Source: Parvimonas sp035282405
GTDB lineage: Bacteria > Bacillota > Clostridia > Tissierellales > Peptoniphilaceae
Length of the DNA stretch: 64,000 nucleotides
NCBI RefSeq assembly: GCF_035282405.1
Contig: NZ_JAYKBP010000001.1
Location: 248,001 to 312,000 of the forward strand
Reading direction: 5' to 3'
Shown: positions 7,043 to 16,189 of the stretch, piece after piece
Numbering within the stretch: the first letter of the stretch is position 1
How the letters are laid out: every line of letters begins with the position of its first letter
Notes under the pieces: model-generated
Seen by the model: only the letters and a program-made list of their open reading frames with translations
Database searches by the model: none
Told to the model about the DNA's origin: nothing
Translations under genes and position numbers: made by a program

Positions 7043-9659
7043 ACCAATTTCTCCCTTCGCAAACATCTACTTTTAAAGGTAAATCTAATTTATACACATT
7101 TTCCATAGAATCTTTTAATATATTCTTAACAATTTCTTTTTCGCTTTCTTCACATTCTATTATAAGTTCATCATGAATTTGTAATATCAACTTTGCTCTA
7201 ACTTTCTCATTTTTTAGTCTTTCATATACTTTAATCATAGCGATTTTTATAATATCCGCAGCACTTCCCTGTATAGGAGTATTCAATGCTATTCTCTCAC
7301 CAAAACTTCTAATATTAAAATTTTTCGAATTAATTTCAGGAATATATCTCTTTCTGTCCAATATGGTAGTTACAAAGCCATCACTTTTAGCCTTATTTAC
7401 TATCTCTTCCATATAATTTTTAATACTTGGATAAGTATTCAAATAGCCATCAATATATTGTCTTGCTTCATTTCGTGAAATATTTAAATCTTTTGAAAGA
7501 CCATAATCGCTTATACCATAAACTATTCCAAAATTTACAGCCTTTGCACTTCGTCTTTGATTGTCAGTAACTTCACTAATAGGAACTCCAAAAACTTCGC
7601 TTGCAGTTTTATTATGAATGTCTAAATCATTTTTAAATGATTCAATCATAACAGAATCCTTAGACAAATGTGCTAAAACTCTAAGCTCAATTTGTGAATA
7701 GTCCGCATCTATAAAAACTTTATTTTTATCTGAGATAAATACTTTTCTAATATTTCTTCCCTCTTCACTTCTAATTGGAATATTTTGTAAATTAGGATCA
7801 ACAGAGCTAAGTCTTCCAGTAGCAGTAATCATTTGCTTAAAAGAAGTTCTAACTCTCCCATCATCCATAATATAATCTATTATTCCTTCTAAATATGTTG
7901 AAATTAACTTATTTAAAGACCTATATTTTAAAATATATTCTGCTATTTCATGCTTACTTGCTAGTTTTTCTAGAACTTCAACATCAGTAGAATATCCTGT
8001 TTTTGTCTTTTTTACAACAGGTAATTTCATTTTTTCAAATAGAACTACTCCAAGTTGTTTAGGAGAATTTAAATTAAAAATTTCTCCAGCAAGTTCATAA
8101 ACTTTTTCTTCATACTTCTTAGCAAGTTTAGAATACTCATCAGTTAATTCAATAATCTTATTTCTATCTACTAAAACTCCTGTGTTTTCCATATCAGCAA
8201 GAACTTTAACTAATGGTTTTTCAACATTTTCATATAATGAGATAAGATTATTTTCTTTAACTTTTTCTATAAAAATATTATACAATGCTGAAATGGCAAA
8301 CACATTTTGTGAAATATAGTTAAAAATACTATCTTCATCCAATTCAAAAAAAGTCTTTTTGTTTTTTCCCTTTCCAAACATTTCTTTTAAATCTAAAATT
8401 TCTAGATGTAAAAATTCACTACTTACTTTTGAAATATCATAATTCCCTTTATTTGAATCAATTAAATATTCTAAAATCATAACATCTTCATAATTTTTAA
8501 ATTCTAAATTATTCTTTAATGCAAAATATAACTCTTCCTTTATGTCATAACCAATTATCTTTATATCTAAATTACAAAACTTTTCAAAATCTGATAGCTT
8601 AAATTCCTTACAAATATATGCCTTCTTATTAAAGTTTGAATAAATTCCAATATAGAATTTCTTCCTATAAATATATCCTTCATCCGAGAAAAATTTAATT
8701 GATACAGACTCGTCATTTTTTATTTTTTCAAAAATTTCTGAAAAATCAATTACCTCAAAATCTATATTTTGATTTGTTTTTATAGTATTATCCTTTTTTA
8801 TATCTTTAAAATGCTTATTTATAATACTCTTAAATTCTAATTTTTCCAATTTTTTAATATATTCATCAGAATTTACATCTTTAATTTCAAAATCTTCAAT
8901 ATTTCTATCAATAGGAACATTCAAAAAAATCTCACCAAGATATCTGCTTAAATAAGCCTTATCCTTTTCATTCTCAAGATTTTCTTTTAATTTACCCTTA
9001 AGTGCATCTAAATTTTTATATAAATTTTCAAGACTTCCATACTCTTGAATTAATTTTAATGCAGTTTTTTCTCCAACACCCTTAACTCCGGGTATATTAT
9101 CTGAACTATCTCCCTGAAGAGCCTTAACATCAATCAATTGTTTAGGAGAAAGTCCATATTCTTCTAAAATTGATTTATTATTCATAAGTTTAATTTCACT
9201 TATACCTTTTTTAGTTAAATAAACTAAAATATTATCATCAATTAATTGTAAATAATCTCTATCTCCCGTAAAAATATCTACTTCAAAACCTTCTTTTTGA
9301 GCAAGTTTTGCAATTGTTCCTAAAATGTCATCAGCTTCATATTCATCAAGTTCCAAATAATTTACATTCATAGAAGAAAGTAAATCTTTTAAAATTCCGA
9401 ATTGGTAAGTTATTTCATTAGGAGCATTATCACGAGTCCCCTTATAATCTTCAAATTCATTATGTCTAAAAGTTTTTGAACCCTTATCAAAGGCAACAAA
9501 AACATGAGTAGGCTTTATTAATTCTAAAGCCTTGTAATACATATTTAAAAAGCCATAAACTCCATTTACAAAAACTCCATCTTTAGTTGTTAAATTTCTT
9601 ATTGCATAAAAAGCCCTAAAAATAAGACTCGATCCATCTATTAATAGTATTTTTTTCAT
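7029..9659 (-). CDS. polA: DNA polymerase I
   Basis: An 876-residue family A polymerase used for Okazaki-fragment maturation and repair. The N-terminal 290 residues are the 5'-3' exonuclease (LIDGSSLIFRAFYAIRN, EADDILGTIA, GDRDYLQL, GDSSDNIPGVKGVGEKTA). The middle part, about 300-470, has the exonuclease fold position but none of the DxE/DxD acidic residues for 3'-5' proofreading, as in Bacillus. The polymerase part has motif A DYSQIELRVLAHLS, motif B RRSAKAVNFGIVYG and motif C QIHDELI. The ATG is preceded by TTTGGAG; an upstream in-frame codon has no such site. First gene of a two-gene unit with the CoaE fusion. Confidence 0.96.
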   Translation of the reverse strand: MKKILLIDGSSLIFRAFYAIRNLTTKDGVFVNGVYGFLNMYYKALELIKPTHVFVAFDKGSKTFRHNEFEDYKGTRDNAPNEITYQFGILKDLLSSMNVNYLELDEYEADDILGTIAKLAQKEGFEVDIFTGDRDYLQLIDDNILVYLTKKGISEIKLMNNKSILEEYGLSPKQLIDVKALQGDSSDNIPGVKGVGEKTALKLIQEYGSLENLYKNLDALKGKLKENLENEKDKAYLSRYLGEIFLNVPIDRNIEDFEIKDVNSDEYIKKLEKLEFKSIINKHFKDIKKDNTIKTNQNIDFEVIDFSEIFEKIKNDESVSIKFFSDEGYIYRKKFYIGIYSNFNKKAYICKEFKLSDFEKFCNLDIKIIGYDIKEELYFALKNNLEFKNYEDVMILEYLIDSNKGNYDISKVSSEFLHLEILDLKEMFGKGKNKKTFFELDEDSIFNYISQNVFAISALYNIFIEKVKENNLISLYENVEKPLVKVLADMENTGVLVDRNKIIELTDEYSKLAKKYEEKVYELAGEIFNLNSPKQLGVVLFEKMKLPVVKKTKTGYSTDVEVLEKLASKHEIAEYILKYRSLNKLISTYLEGIIDYIMDDGRVRTSFKQMITATGRLSSVDPNLQNIPIRSEEGRNIRKVFISDKNKVFIDADYSQIELRVLAHLSKDSVMIESFKNDLDIHNKTASEVFGVPISEVTDNQRRSAKAVNFGIVYGISDYGLSKDLNISRNEARQYIDGYLNTYPSIKNYMEEIVNKAKSDGFVTTILDRKRYIPEINSKNFNIRSFGERIALNTPIQGSAADIIKIAMIKVYERLKNEKVRAKLILQIHDELIIECEESEKEIVKNILKDSMENVYKLDLPLKVDVCEGRNWYESK

Positions 9660-9736
9660 TGTATTCTCCAAAATATATTTTATCATAAAAACTATCATAA
9701 TTCATCTCTTATAATTCTTTTTGGTTGTTATGATGA

Positions 9737-9778
9737 AATTATTATAGTTTTACCATTCGGCGTAAAACTATAATAATT
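9737..9778. repeat. long perfect inverted repeat in the polA / secreted-protein divergent region
   Basis: AATTATTATAGTTTTAC and its exact reverse complement (17-bp arms, 9737-9753 and 9762-9778) flank the 8-base loop CATTCGGC. It sits between two divergent genes, so neither coding region ends here. Each strand of an arm contains a TATAAT-like string. It could be an operator, a leader hairpin for polA, or a relic terminator. Confidence 0.85.
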
Positions 9779-9817
9779 ATAACATAAAGTTGAACATTTT
9801 AAAAATTTTATTATAAA

Positions 9818-9846
9818 TTGACAAGTTTAATTTTGTGTGCTATATT
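9818..9846 (+). promoter_or_regulatory. promoter of the small secreted protein
   Basis: Perfect TTGACA (9818-9823), 17-base spacer, TATATT (9841-9846), about 55 bases before the start codon at 9900. Confidence 0.85.
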
Positions 9847-9899
9847 AATAATGTAAGAAAGTCAAAATAAATAATTTGATTGTTTTATGGAGGTGTAAT

Positions 9900-10391
9900 A
9901 TGAAAAAATTTTTAATAGTTTGTACTCTTATTTTATCAATGGGATTAGGGTGCAATATAGTAATGGCAAGTGAAAGTTTTGAACCAACTCACAAAAACAC
10001 TAAATCAGGAAAAGAATATGGAATTAAAGAAGAATATAGAGTTAGAGAACTAGAAAATGAAAAATTAGAAATTGAATATAAAAAAGGTTTTTTTACAATT
10101 GTAAATAAGGATAAAATTTCTACAATTTGTGATTTGGATGCTACTGAAGATATGACATCTACTGATTCATGTGAAATTAACAAGTTCAATACAGGAATAA
10201 TAGTAAAATTTAAAACTATAAAGGTTTATGGGAATTCATCTTATTTCCCATATAATAAGTATTATGATGAGTATGACAATGATGCAAATTGTTGGTATGG
10301 CAATAACTTAACACTAAAAGAGGTAGTATGTAAAGATGAAAATACTTATATAGCTGTTTATGGTGAAATATTAGTTATAAAAAGTAAATAA
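9900..10391 (+). CDS. small secreted protein of unknown function
   Basis: A 163-residue protein that I cannot assign to a family. It has a classical signal peptide (MKKFLIVCTLILSMGLGCNI, then VMA followed by SES, a good signal peptidase I site near residue 23). A lipobox is not convincing because the -3 position before the Cys is Gly. The mature part is rich in Lys, Glu, Tyr and Asn, contains two Cys (CDLDATE and SCEIN) that could pair, and ends KEVVCKDENTYIAVYGEILVIKSK. ATG chosen because GGAGGTG lies six bases upstream. It has its own promoter and terminator, so it is a single-gene unit. Confidence 0.7.
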   Translation: MKKFLIVCTLILSMGLGCNIVMASESFEPTHKNTKSGKEYGIKEEYRVRELENEKLEIEYKKGFFTIVNKDKISTICDLDATEDMTSTDSCEINKFNTGIIVKFKTIKVYGNSSYFPYNKYYDEYDNDANCWYGNNLTLKEVVCKDENTYIAVYGEILVIKSK

Positions 10392-10406
10392 ATATATGTA
10401 TTTTTT

Positions 10407-10436
10407 AAAAAGAGAAGTTTTTCTTCTCTTTTTTAG
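10407..10436 (+). terminator. intrinsic terminator of the secreted-protein gene
   Basis: AAAAGAGAAG and CTTCTCTTTT form a 10-bp stem with a TTTTT loop, followed by more T residues, just after the stop codon. Confidence 0.88.
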
Positions 10437-10452
10437 TTTTTAAGACAAAAAT

Positions 10453-10482
10453 TTGGCATATATATTACTTTTATGATATAAT
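10453..10482 (+). promoter_or_regulatory. murC promoter
   Basis: TTGGCA (10453-10458), 18-base spacer, TATAAT (10477-10482), about 30 bases before the murC start. Confidence 0.75.
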
Positions 10483-10515
10483 TACAGTAATTAAATTATT
10501 TTGAATGGAGTTATT

Positions 10516-11916
10516 ATGTTTAAATTTGATTTTAATGATAAAAAATACAAAAATATATATTTCATCGGAATTGGTGGAATAAGTATGAGTGGAATTGCTA
10601 AACTACTGTTAAAAAAGGGCTATAATATTTCAGGAAGCGACAGAAATACTTCTAAAGAAATTCAAATATTAGAACAAAATGGTGCAAAGATATTTATAGG
10701 TCAAAAAAAGGAAAATATTAAAAATCCTGACTTAATTGTATATACAGATGCAATTTTACCAGATAATGAAGAATTAATTAAAGCAAAATCTATTGGAGTT
10801 CCTTGTGTAACAAGGGGACAGTTTTTAGGAGCATTAATGAGAAATTATACTCATTCAATAGCAATTTCCGGATCACATGGAAAGAGTACAACAACAAGTA
10901 TGATTTCAAAAATTTTAATTAATTCCCCATTTGACCCTTCAATTTTAATTGGTGGAAATTTAGATGAAATTGACGGAAATGTTCTATGTGGTAATGAAGA
11001 TTATTTAGTAACTGAAGCCTGTGAATTTAAAGCTAATATACTACATTATTATCCAAGTATGGCTATTATTTTAAATATTGATGAAGACCATTTAGATTTT
11101 TATAAAAACTTGGATCATATTGTAGATACTTTTATAGGATATATGAAAAATTTGGATGAAAATTCAAAAGCTATAATTAATATTGATGATCCAAACTGTC
11201 TTCCCCTATTAGAACATATCAAAGGAGAAACTATTACATTTGGTATAAATAATGAAAATGCTACTTATAATATTACAAATATAAGTTTTGATAAGGTTGG
11301 TCATCCTTGTTTTGATATTGAAAATGAAAAATTTGGAAAACATCATTTTTGTTTAAATATAATAGGAAGACATAATATTTATAATGCAGCTGCTGCTATT
11401 ATAGCTACTTATGAAACAGGAATAGATGTTGAATATATTAAGAATGCTATTTCAAAATATAAAAATTTACACAGAAGAATGGAAGTTTATGGAGTAATCG
11501 GTAATAGTAAAAAAGCTACTATTCTAACTGATTATGGACATCATCCAAGAGAAATTAAAAGTTGTCTAAGTTCAATTGCTGAACATAAAGAAGGCAGACT
11601 TGTATGTATTTTCCAACCACATACTTATTCAAGAACAAAAGTTTTATTAAATGACTTTGCAAAATGTTTTGATGATTGTGATGAAGTTATTGTTACTGAG
11701 ATTTATGCTGCAAGAGAAAAATTCGATCCTACTATTCATTCAATAGATTTAGTTGAAAAACTAAATAAAAACGGAGTAAATGCTATATACCTAAAAACAT
11801 TTGAAGAAGCAAGAGATTATATCTTTGAAACTTTTAAAGACAAAGATACTATAATTACAACAGGGTGTGGAAATCCACATGAACTTGCAAGAATGATTGT
11901 AGAAGACTATAAATAA
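10516..11916 (+). CDS. murC: UDP-N-acetylmuramate--L-alanine ligase MurC
   Basis: A 466-residue Mur ligase that adds the first amino acid, L-Ala, to UDP-MurNAc in cytoplasmic peptidoglycan precursor synthesis. Visible are the N-terminal nucleotide-sugar fold (IGIGGISMSGIAKLL), the ATP loop SGSHGKSTTTSM, the substrate-domain segment ILNIDEDHLDFY, GRHNIYNAAAAIIA, and the C-terminal DYGHHPREI and FQPHTYSRTK motifs typical of MurC. Length is normal. The ATG follows TGGAG; an upstream in-frame TTG was not used. Monocistronic between its own promoter and a shared terminator. Confidence 0.96.
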   Translation: MFKFDFNDKKYKNIYFIGIGGISMSGIAKLLLKKGYNISGSDRNTSKEIQILEQNGAKIFIGQKKENIKNPDLIVYTDAILPDNEELIKAKSIGVPCVTRGQFLGALMRNYTHSIAISGSHGKSTTTSMISKILINSPFDPSILIGGNLDEIDGNVLCGNEDYLVTEACEFKANILHYYPSMAIILNIDEDHLDFYKNLDHIVDTFIGYMKNLDENSKAIINIDDPNCLPLLEHIKGETITFGINNENATYNITNISFDKVGHPCFDIENEKFGKHHFCLNIIGRHNIYNAAAAIIATYETGIDVEYIKNAISKYKNLHRRMEVYGVIGNSKKATILTDYGHHPREIKSCLSSIAEHKEGRLVCIFQPHTYSRTKVLLNDFAKCFDDCDEVIVTEIYAAREKFDPTIHSIDLVEKLNKNGVNAIYLKTFEEARDYIFETFKDKDTIITTGCGNPHELARMIVEDYK

Positions 11917-11923
11917 TTAAAAG

Positions 11924-11958
11924 AAAAAGACAGAAAATTTAAAATTTTCTGTCTTTTT
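11924..11958. terminator. bidirectional terminator between convergent murC and trpS
   Basis: AAAAAGACAGAAAATT pairs perfectly with AATTTTCTGTCTTTTT around a 3-base loop; it is A-rich on one side and T-rich on the other, so it can serve both strands. Its right end touches the trpS stop. Confidence 0.9.
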
Positions 11959-12947
11959 TATCTTGGTAAAAAACCAACTTTTTTATAAACTTTTCTAAGT
12001 GTTTTATTTGCATAATAGGATGCTTTATCTGCTCCTTCTTTCATAACTTTTTCAAGATATGCCTTATCTGAAACAAATTCTTTATGTTTTTCTCTTATTG
12101 GTTTTAAACTATCTGAAATTAATTGTCCCAAATCTTCTTTAAATGCTGAATAATTTTCGTTTTTATATTTTGCCACAATTTCATCACTTGTTTTACCAGT
12201 GAAAGCAATATACATATTTATTAAATTTTTTAGTCCTTTTTGTTCATCATTATAATCGAAATTTCCAATACTATCAGTTACAGATTTTCTAATTTTTCTC
12301 TTTATAGTTTCTTCATCATCAAGAAGTAATATAAATGAATTAACATCTTCATCAGATTTACTCATCTTCTTTTGAGGATTTTTAAGGCTCATAATTTTTC
12401 CTGTTTCTTTTCCAATTATTCCTTCAGGAACCACAAAAGTTTCAGAATATTTATTATTAAATCTTTCTGCCAAATCTCTTGCAAGTTCTAAATGTTGTTT
12501 TTGATCAACACCAACAGGAACTAAATCTGTTTGATATAATAAAATATCTGCAGCCATTAATACGGGATAAGTAAACAAACCAGCATTTAAATTTTCTTCC
12601 GATTTTTGAGATTTTTCTTTAAATTGAGTCATTCTGCTAAGTTGTCCCATATAACTCATACAACTTAAAACCCAAGAAAGTTCTGCATGTTGAGGTACAT
12701 GAGATTGAACAAAAAGAGTTGATTTATCCGGTTCTAATCCTGATGCTAAAAATATAGCCATTAAATCTAATGTTCTTTCTCTAAGCAATTTAGGCTCTTG
12801 TGGTACTGTTATAGAATGTAAATCAGCAACATTAAAAAAACAATCATATTGGTCTTGTAAACTTTTGAAGTTTTTTATTGAACCTAAATAATTTCCTATT
12901 GTAAGCTGACCTGAAGGCTGTAATGCACTGTAAACTATTTTTCCCAT
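11958..12947 (-). CDS. trpS: tryptophanyl-tRNA synthetase
   Basis: A 329-residue class I synthetase that charges tRNA-Trp. Motifs: the HIGH equivalent PSGQLTIGNYLGS near the N-terminus, NVADLHS, QKQHLELARDLAERFN for Trp recognition, and KKMSKSD (KMSKS loop) around residue 197. Length matches the bacterial form. It follows the pnp terminator, and AGGAGG precedes the ATG. No T-box antiterminator is seen upstream; the 78-base gap is filled by the pnp terminator. Confidence 0.96.
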   Translation of the reverse strand: MGKIVYSALQPSGQLTIGNYLGSIKNFKSLQDQYDCFFNVADLHSITVPQEPKLLRERTLDLMAIFLASGLEPDKSTLFVQSHVPQHAELSWVLSCMSYMGQLSRMTQFKEKSQKSEENLNAGLFTYPVLMAADILLYQTDLVPVGVDQKQHLELARDLAERFNNKYSETFVVPEGIIGKETGKIMSLKNPQKKMSKSDEDVNSFILLLDDEETIKRKIRKSVTDSIGNFDYNDEQKGLKNLINMYIAFTGKTSDEIVAKYKNENYSAFKEDLGQLISDSLKPIREKHKEFVSDKAYLEKVMKEGADKASYYANKTLRKVYKKVGFLPR

Positions 12948-12976
12948 ATTAAAATCCTCCTTTTATAAATATTAAT

Positions 12977-13013
12977 AAAAAAGGTCATTTCTAAATTAAT
13001 TAGAATATTGACC
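12977..13013 (-). terminator. terminator of rpsO-pnp
   Basis: On the minus strand AGGTCAATATTCTAA folds back on TTAGAAATGACCT and is followed by TTTTTTA, directly after the pnp stop. Confidence 0.82.
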
Positions 13014-13025
13014 TATTTTTGTTAT

Positions 13026-15134
13026 TTATTTTTCTTCTTTTTCTTTTCTAGGCTTTTCAAGTAATGCCTTTCTTGACAATTTTATTTTACCTTGATTGTC
13101 AATTTCTATTACTTTAACTTCAACTACATCTCCAACTTTAAATAAGTTTTCTACCTTATCAAGTCTTTCATGAGTCATATTTGAAATATGAAGTAAGCCT
13201 TCTTTTCCTTTAATTAATTCAACGAATGCTCCAAAATTTGTGATTGTTGTAATTACACCGCTGTAAATTTCTCCAACCTCAATTTCTTTAACTATTTCGT
13301 TAATCATTTCTTTTGCTCTTTCGCCATTTTCTCTTGAATCAGCAGTAATTGCAATGCGTCCATCATCAAAAGTATCAATCTTAACTCCTGTTTCATCAAT
13401 TATCTTGTTAATAACTTTTCCACCCGGTCCAATTACTTCTCTTATTTTTTCTGGTAAAATTTGCATAGTAAATATCTTTGGTGCATATTTTGACATTTCT
13501 TCGCTTGGAGTTGAAATACATTCATTCATAATTGATAAAATGTGAAGTCTTGCTCTTTTTGCTTTTTCCAAAGCTGTTGCCAAAATTTCTCTACTAATAC
13601 CGTCAATTTTAATATCCATTTGTAAAGCTGTGATACCGTCTTTAGTACCTGCAACTTTAAAGTCCATATCTCCAAAATGGTCTTCTAAACCTTGAATATC
13701 TGTTAAAATAGCAATTTTATTAGTTTTTTCATCCTTTATAAGTCCCATTGCAATACCTGCAACTGAATCTTTAATAGGAACACCTGCATCTAATAATGAA
13801 AGTGTTGAACCACAAATACTTGCTTGTGAACTTGATCCGTTTGAAGATAAAACTTCTGAAACCAATCTCATTGTATATGGGAATTCATCTTCACTTGGCA
13901 AAACAGGAATTAATGCTCTTTCAGCTAATGCACCATGACCAATTTCACGTCTGCCCGGACTTCTTAAAGGTCTAACATCTCCAACACTAAATGGCGGGAA
14001 ATTATATTGATGCATATATCTCTTATTATCTTCATCAATAACTCCATCCAAAATTTGAACTTCTCCAGGTGCACCTAAAGTTGTTAAAGTTAAAACTTGA
14101 GTTTGTCCTCTAGTAAATAATCCTGATCCATGAGTTCTAGGTAAAAGTCCTCTTTCACAAGAAATCTTTCTAACTTCGTCAAGTTCTCTATCATCTGGTC
14201 TAATTCCTTCTTCTATTATTAATCTTCTAACTTCATCAACAATTACAGATTCAATAGCTGCATTAATTTCACCTTTTTTATCTTCATAATCAGGTAAAAA
14301 CTTTTCAAGAATTTCTTTTGTAATCTTATCTAAATTTTCTTCTCTTTCCATTTTGTTTGGAGTTCTAAGAGCAGAAATAATTTGTTCTTTACCAAATTCA
14401 ATAATTGCATTAAATAAATCTTCATCTCTTTGCTTTATAATAACTTCAGATTTTTCTTTACCAATTTCTTCTCTTATTGTTTCTATAAAATTACAAATTG
14501 ATTTAATTTCTTCATGTGCAAAAAGAATTGCATTTAAAACTTCTTCTTCACTTAAAATATCAGCTCCGGCTTCAACCATCATAATAGCATCTTTTGTTCC
14601 TGATACTGTAATATTAAGTCTTGATTTTTCTCTTTGTGCAATTGTTGGATTTATAATATATTCCCCATCAACATATCCAACATTAACAGATCCTGTAGGT
14701 CCGTTAAAAGGAATATCTGAAATTGTAAGTGCTATAGATGATCCAATCATTGCAAGTATATCTGGTTGATTATCTTGCTCAACAGATAATGCTGTTGCAA
14801 TAACTTGAACATCATTTCTATATCCTTCTGGAAAAAGTGGACGTAGTGGTCTATCTATAAGTCTAGATGTCAATATTGATTTTTCACTTGGACGTCCTTC
14901 TCTTTTAATAAATCCACCAGGAATTTTTCCTACTGAATAAAGTTTTTCTTCAAAATCACAACTTAATGGGAAAAAGTCAACTCCTTCTCTAGGCTCTTTA
15001 GAAGCACAAGCGTTTACTAAAACGACAGTTTCTCCACATTGAACAAGACAAGATCCATTCGCTTGTTCTGCTACTTTTCCTATTGTTACTTTAAGCTCTC
15101 TTCCACTTAAGTTATATATAAATTCTCTAACCAT
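13026..15134 (-). CDS. pnp: polynucleotide phosphorylase
   Basis: A 702-residue PNPase, the 3'-5' phosphorolytic exoribonuclease of mRNA decay. Two RNase PH-like cores are visible (FSVGDVRPLRSPGRREIGHG in the second), then a KH domain (KIREVIGPGGKVINKIIDETG, about 565-585) and an S1 domain (VGEIYSGVITTITNFGAFVE, about 625-645). The C-terminal tail after S1 is a short Lys/Glu-rich stretch. It follows rpsO, the standard bacterial pair, with a hairpin in the 55-base gap that may be a processing or attenuation point. Confidence 0.97.
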   Translation of the reverse strand: MVREFIYNLSGRELKVTIGKVAEQANGSCLVQCGETVVLVNACASKEPREGVDFFPLSCDFEEKLYSVGKIPGGFIKREGRPSEKSILTSRLIDRPLRPLFPEGYRNDVQVIATALSVEQDNQPDILAMIGSSIALTISDIPFNGPTGSVNVGYVDGEYIINPTIAQREKSRLNITVSGTKDAIMMVEAGADILSEEEVLNAILFAHEEIKSICNFIETIREEIGKEKSEVIIKQRDEDLFNAIIEFGKEQIISALRTPNKMEREENLDKITKEILEKFLPDYEDKKGEINAAIESVIVDEVRRLIIEEGIRPDDRELDEVRKISCERGLLPRTHGSGLFTRGQTQVLTLTTLGAPGEVQILDGVIDEDNKRYMHQYNFPPFSVGDVRPLRSPGRREIGHGALAERALIPVLPSEDEFPYTMRLVSEVLSSNGSSSQASICGSTLSLLDAGVPIKDSVAGIAMGLIKDEKTNKIAILTDIQGLEDHFGDMDFKVAGTKDGITALQMDIKIDGISREILATALEKAKRARLHILSIMNECISTPSEEMSKYAPKIFTMQILPEKIREVIGPGGKVINKIIDETGVKIDTFDDGRIAITADSRENGERAKEMINEIVKEIEVGEIYSGVITTITNFGAFVELIKGKEGLLHISNMTHERLDKVENLFKVGDVVEVKVIEIDNQGKIKLSRKALLEKPRKEKEEK

Positions 15135-15161
15135 TTAATCCTCCTATGGTCTTCTAAAAAT

Positions 15162-15184
15162 AAAGAGCGAAAAAATCGCCCTTT
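15162..15184 (-). terminator. hairpin between rpsO and pnp
   Basis: On the minus strand AAAGGGCGA pairs with TCGCTCTTT (one G-U) around TTTTT and is followed by ATTTTTAG. It could terminate part of rpsO transcription or protect the rpsO mRNA 3' end; pnp presumably depends on readthrough or its own upstream signals. Confidence 0.7.
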
Positions 15185-15189
15185 AATAA

Positions 15190-15456
15190 TTATCCTCTTA
15201 TTTGTAATTTGCTAGTTAATTCACGATATCTTTCGATATCAACATTACTAAGATATTTTAAAAGACCTTTTCTTTGTCCAATTAATTTGAATAAACCTCT
15301 TCTTGTTGCATGGTCTTTTTTATGTTCTTTTAAGTGTTCAGTTAAATATTTAATTCTGAAGCTTAATAATGCAATTTGAACTTCTGGAGAACCTGTATCT
15401 CCTTCACTTCTTTTAAATTCATCAATAATTCTTAATTTGTCTTCTTTAGTTATCAT
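15190..15456 (-). CDS. rpsO: 30S ribosomal protein S15
   Basis: An 88-residue S15 with the expected start (MITKEDKLRIIDEFKRSEGD) and core TGSPEVQIALLSFRIKYLTEHLKEHKKDH, which contacts the three-way junction of 16S rRNA in the platform. Full length. It is first of the rpsO-pnp pair with AGGAGG upstream. The roughly 80-base leader may carry the autoregulatory fold known for S15 in other bacteria, but I could not confirm a pairing. Confidence 0.97.
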   Translation of the reverse strand: MITKEDKLRIIDEFKRSEGDTGSPEVQIALLSFRIKYLTEHLKEHKKDHATRRGLFKLIGQRKGLLKYLSNVDIERYRELTSKLQIRG

Positions 15457-15536
15457 TATAACTACCTCCTAAAATATAATTCACCGTAGCAATGTAAAGG
15501 TCGGAGTTTCCATAAACATAGCAACAGTACTTGATA

Positions 15537-15565
15537 AGTATAACATAAAACGCAATAAAAGTAAA
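15537..15565 (-). promoter_or_regulatory. rpsO promoter
   Basis: Minus-strand TTTACT (15565-15560), 17-base spacer, TATACT (15542-15537). It gives a 5' leader of about 75 bases before the AGGAGG of rpsO. Confidence 0.7.
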
Positions 15566-15588
15566 CTATTTTTAAAAATTTTTACTGA

Positions 15589-15611
15589 ATAACATCGAAT
15601 TTTTATGTTAT
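15589..15611 (-). terminator. possible terminator after the GNAT gene
   Basis: ATAACAT and ATGTTAT form a 7-bp AT-only stem with a 9-base loop; an A-then-T-rich stretch follows on the minus strand. Weak, but correctly placed at the end of the long operon. Confidence 0.4.
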
Positions 15612-15637
15612 CGTATATTATAATTTTACAATTACTA

Positions 15638-16174
15638 TTAATTTTTAACTTGTTTTTTCCACTCATCTTTTAAAATTCCATATTTCATTGAATCATAAAA
15701 TATATTATTATGGTATCTAACTTTTCTAATTCTTCCTTCGAGTATCATACCAATTTTTAAGCTACATTTTATCATTCCAATATTTCCACTCCAAGTTGTT
15801 AAACCTATATGTTCTAAGTTATCTTCAGTATTAAAAATTTCATCTATCCATAACGAAAGTGCCTTTGAGCCGATTCCTTTACTCCAGAAATTATCATCAA
15901 AAATTACTATTCCTATTTCAAGCCATCTGGTTTTTTCATTTTCCCAATATTTTGAAACTATTCCAATTAGAGAATCATTAAAATAAATTCCTTTTACTCT
16001 TTCCCCTAAAAAAAATTCAATCTCCTTTGATGTTATAAATTCATCATAAGTTTTAAATTCAAAATCATCGAAATATGGAGCATCATATTCTTTCCACTTA
16101 GGCCTTTTACTTGAATATTCAATTTCATATAATCGTCTTAAATCATATCTTTGAATTCTCTTTAGTTCAATCAT
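15638..16174 (-). CDS. GNAT-family N-acetyltransferase (RimJ/RimL-like)
   Basis: A 178-residue acetyltransferase of the RimJ/RimL branch. It shows the N-terminal IELKRIQRYDLRRLYEIE, the acetyl-CoA binding region IVIFDDNFWSKGIGSKALSLW (the GxG of motif A near residues 102-104) and LTTWSGNIGMIKCSLKIGM, where such enzymes place the conserved Asn of motif B. Likely transfers acetyl from acetyl-CoA to an amine, but the substrate (ribosomal N-terminus, small amine or drug) cannot be told. Last gene of the long minus-strand operon, 15 bases after trhP. Confidence 0.85.
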   Translation of the reverse strand: MIELKRIQRYDLRRLYEIEYSSKRPKWKEYDAPYFDDFEFKTYDEFITSKEIEFFLGERVKGIYFNDSLIGIVSKYWENEKTRWLEIGIVIFDDNFWSKGIGSKALSLWIDEIFNTEDNLEHIGLTTWSGNIGMIKCSLKIGMILEGRIRKVRYHNNIFYDSMKYGILKDEWKKQVKN

Positions 16175-16189
16175 AAATTTCTCCTAAAT

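Noticed and set aside
12948..13025. T-box leader for trpS
   Set aside because: The gap is only 78 bases and is filled by the pnp terminator; no Stem I, specifier or T-box sequence (TGGNACCGCG) is present.
15481..15666. Possible 61-residue gene on the minus strand between the GNAT gene and rpsO
   Set aside because: It runs across the rpsO promoter and leader, starts inside the GNAT gene end, and its composition shows no protein-like pattern.
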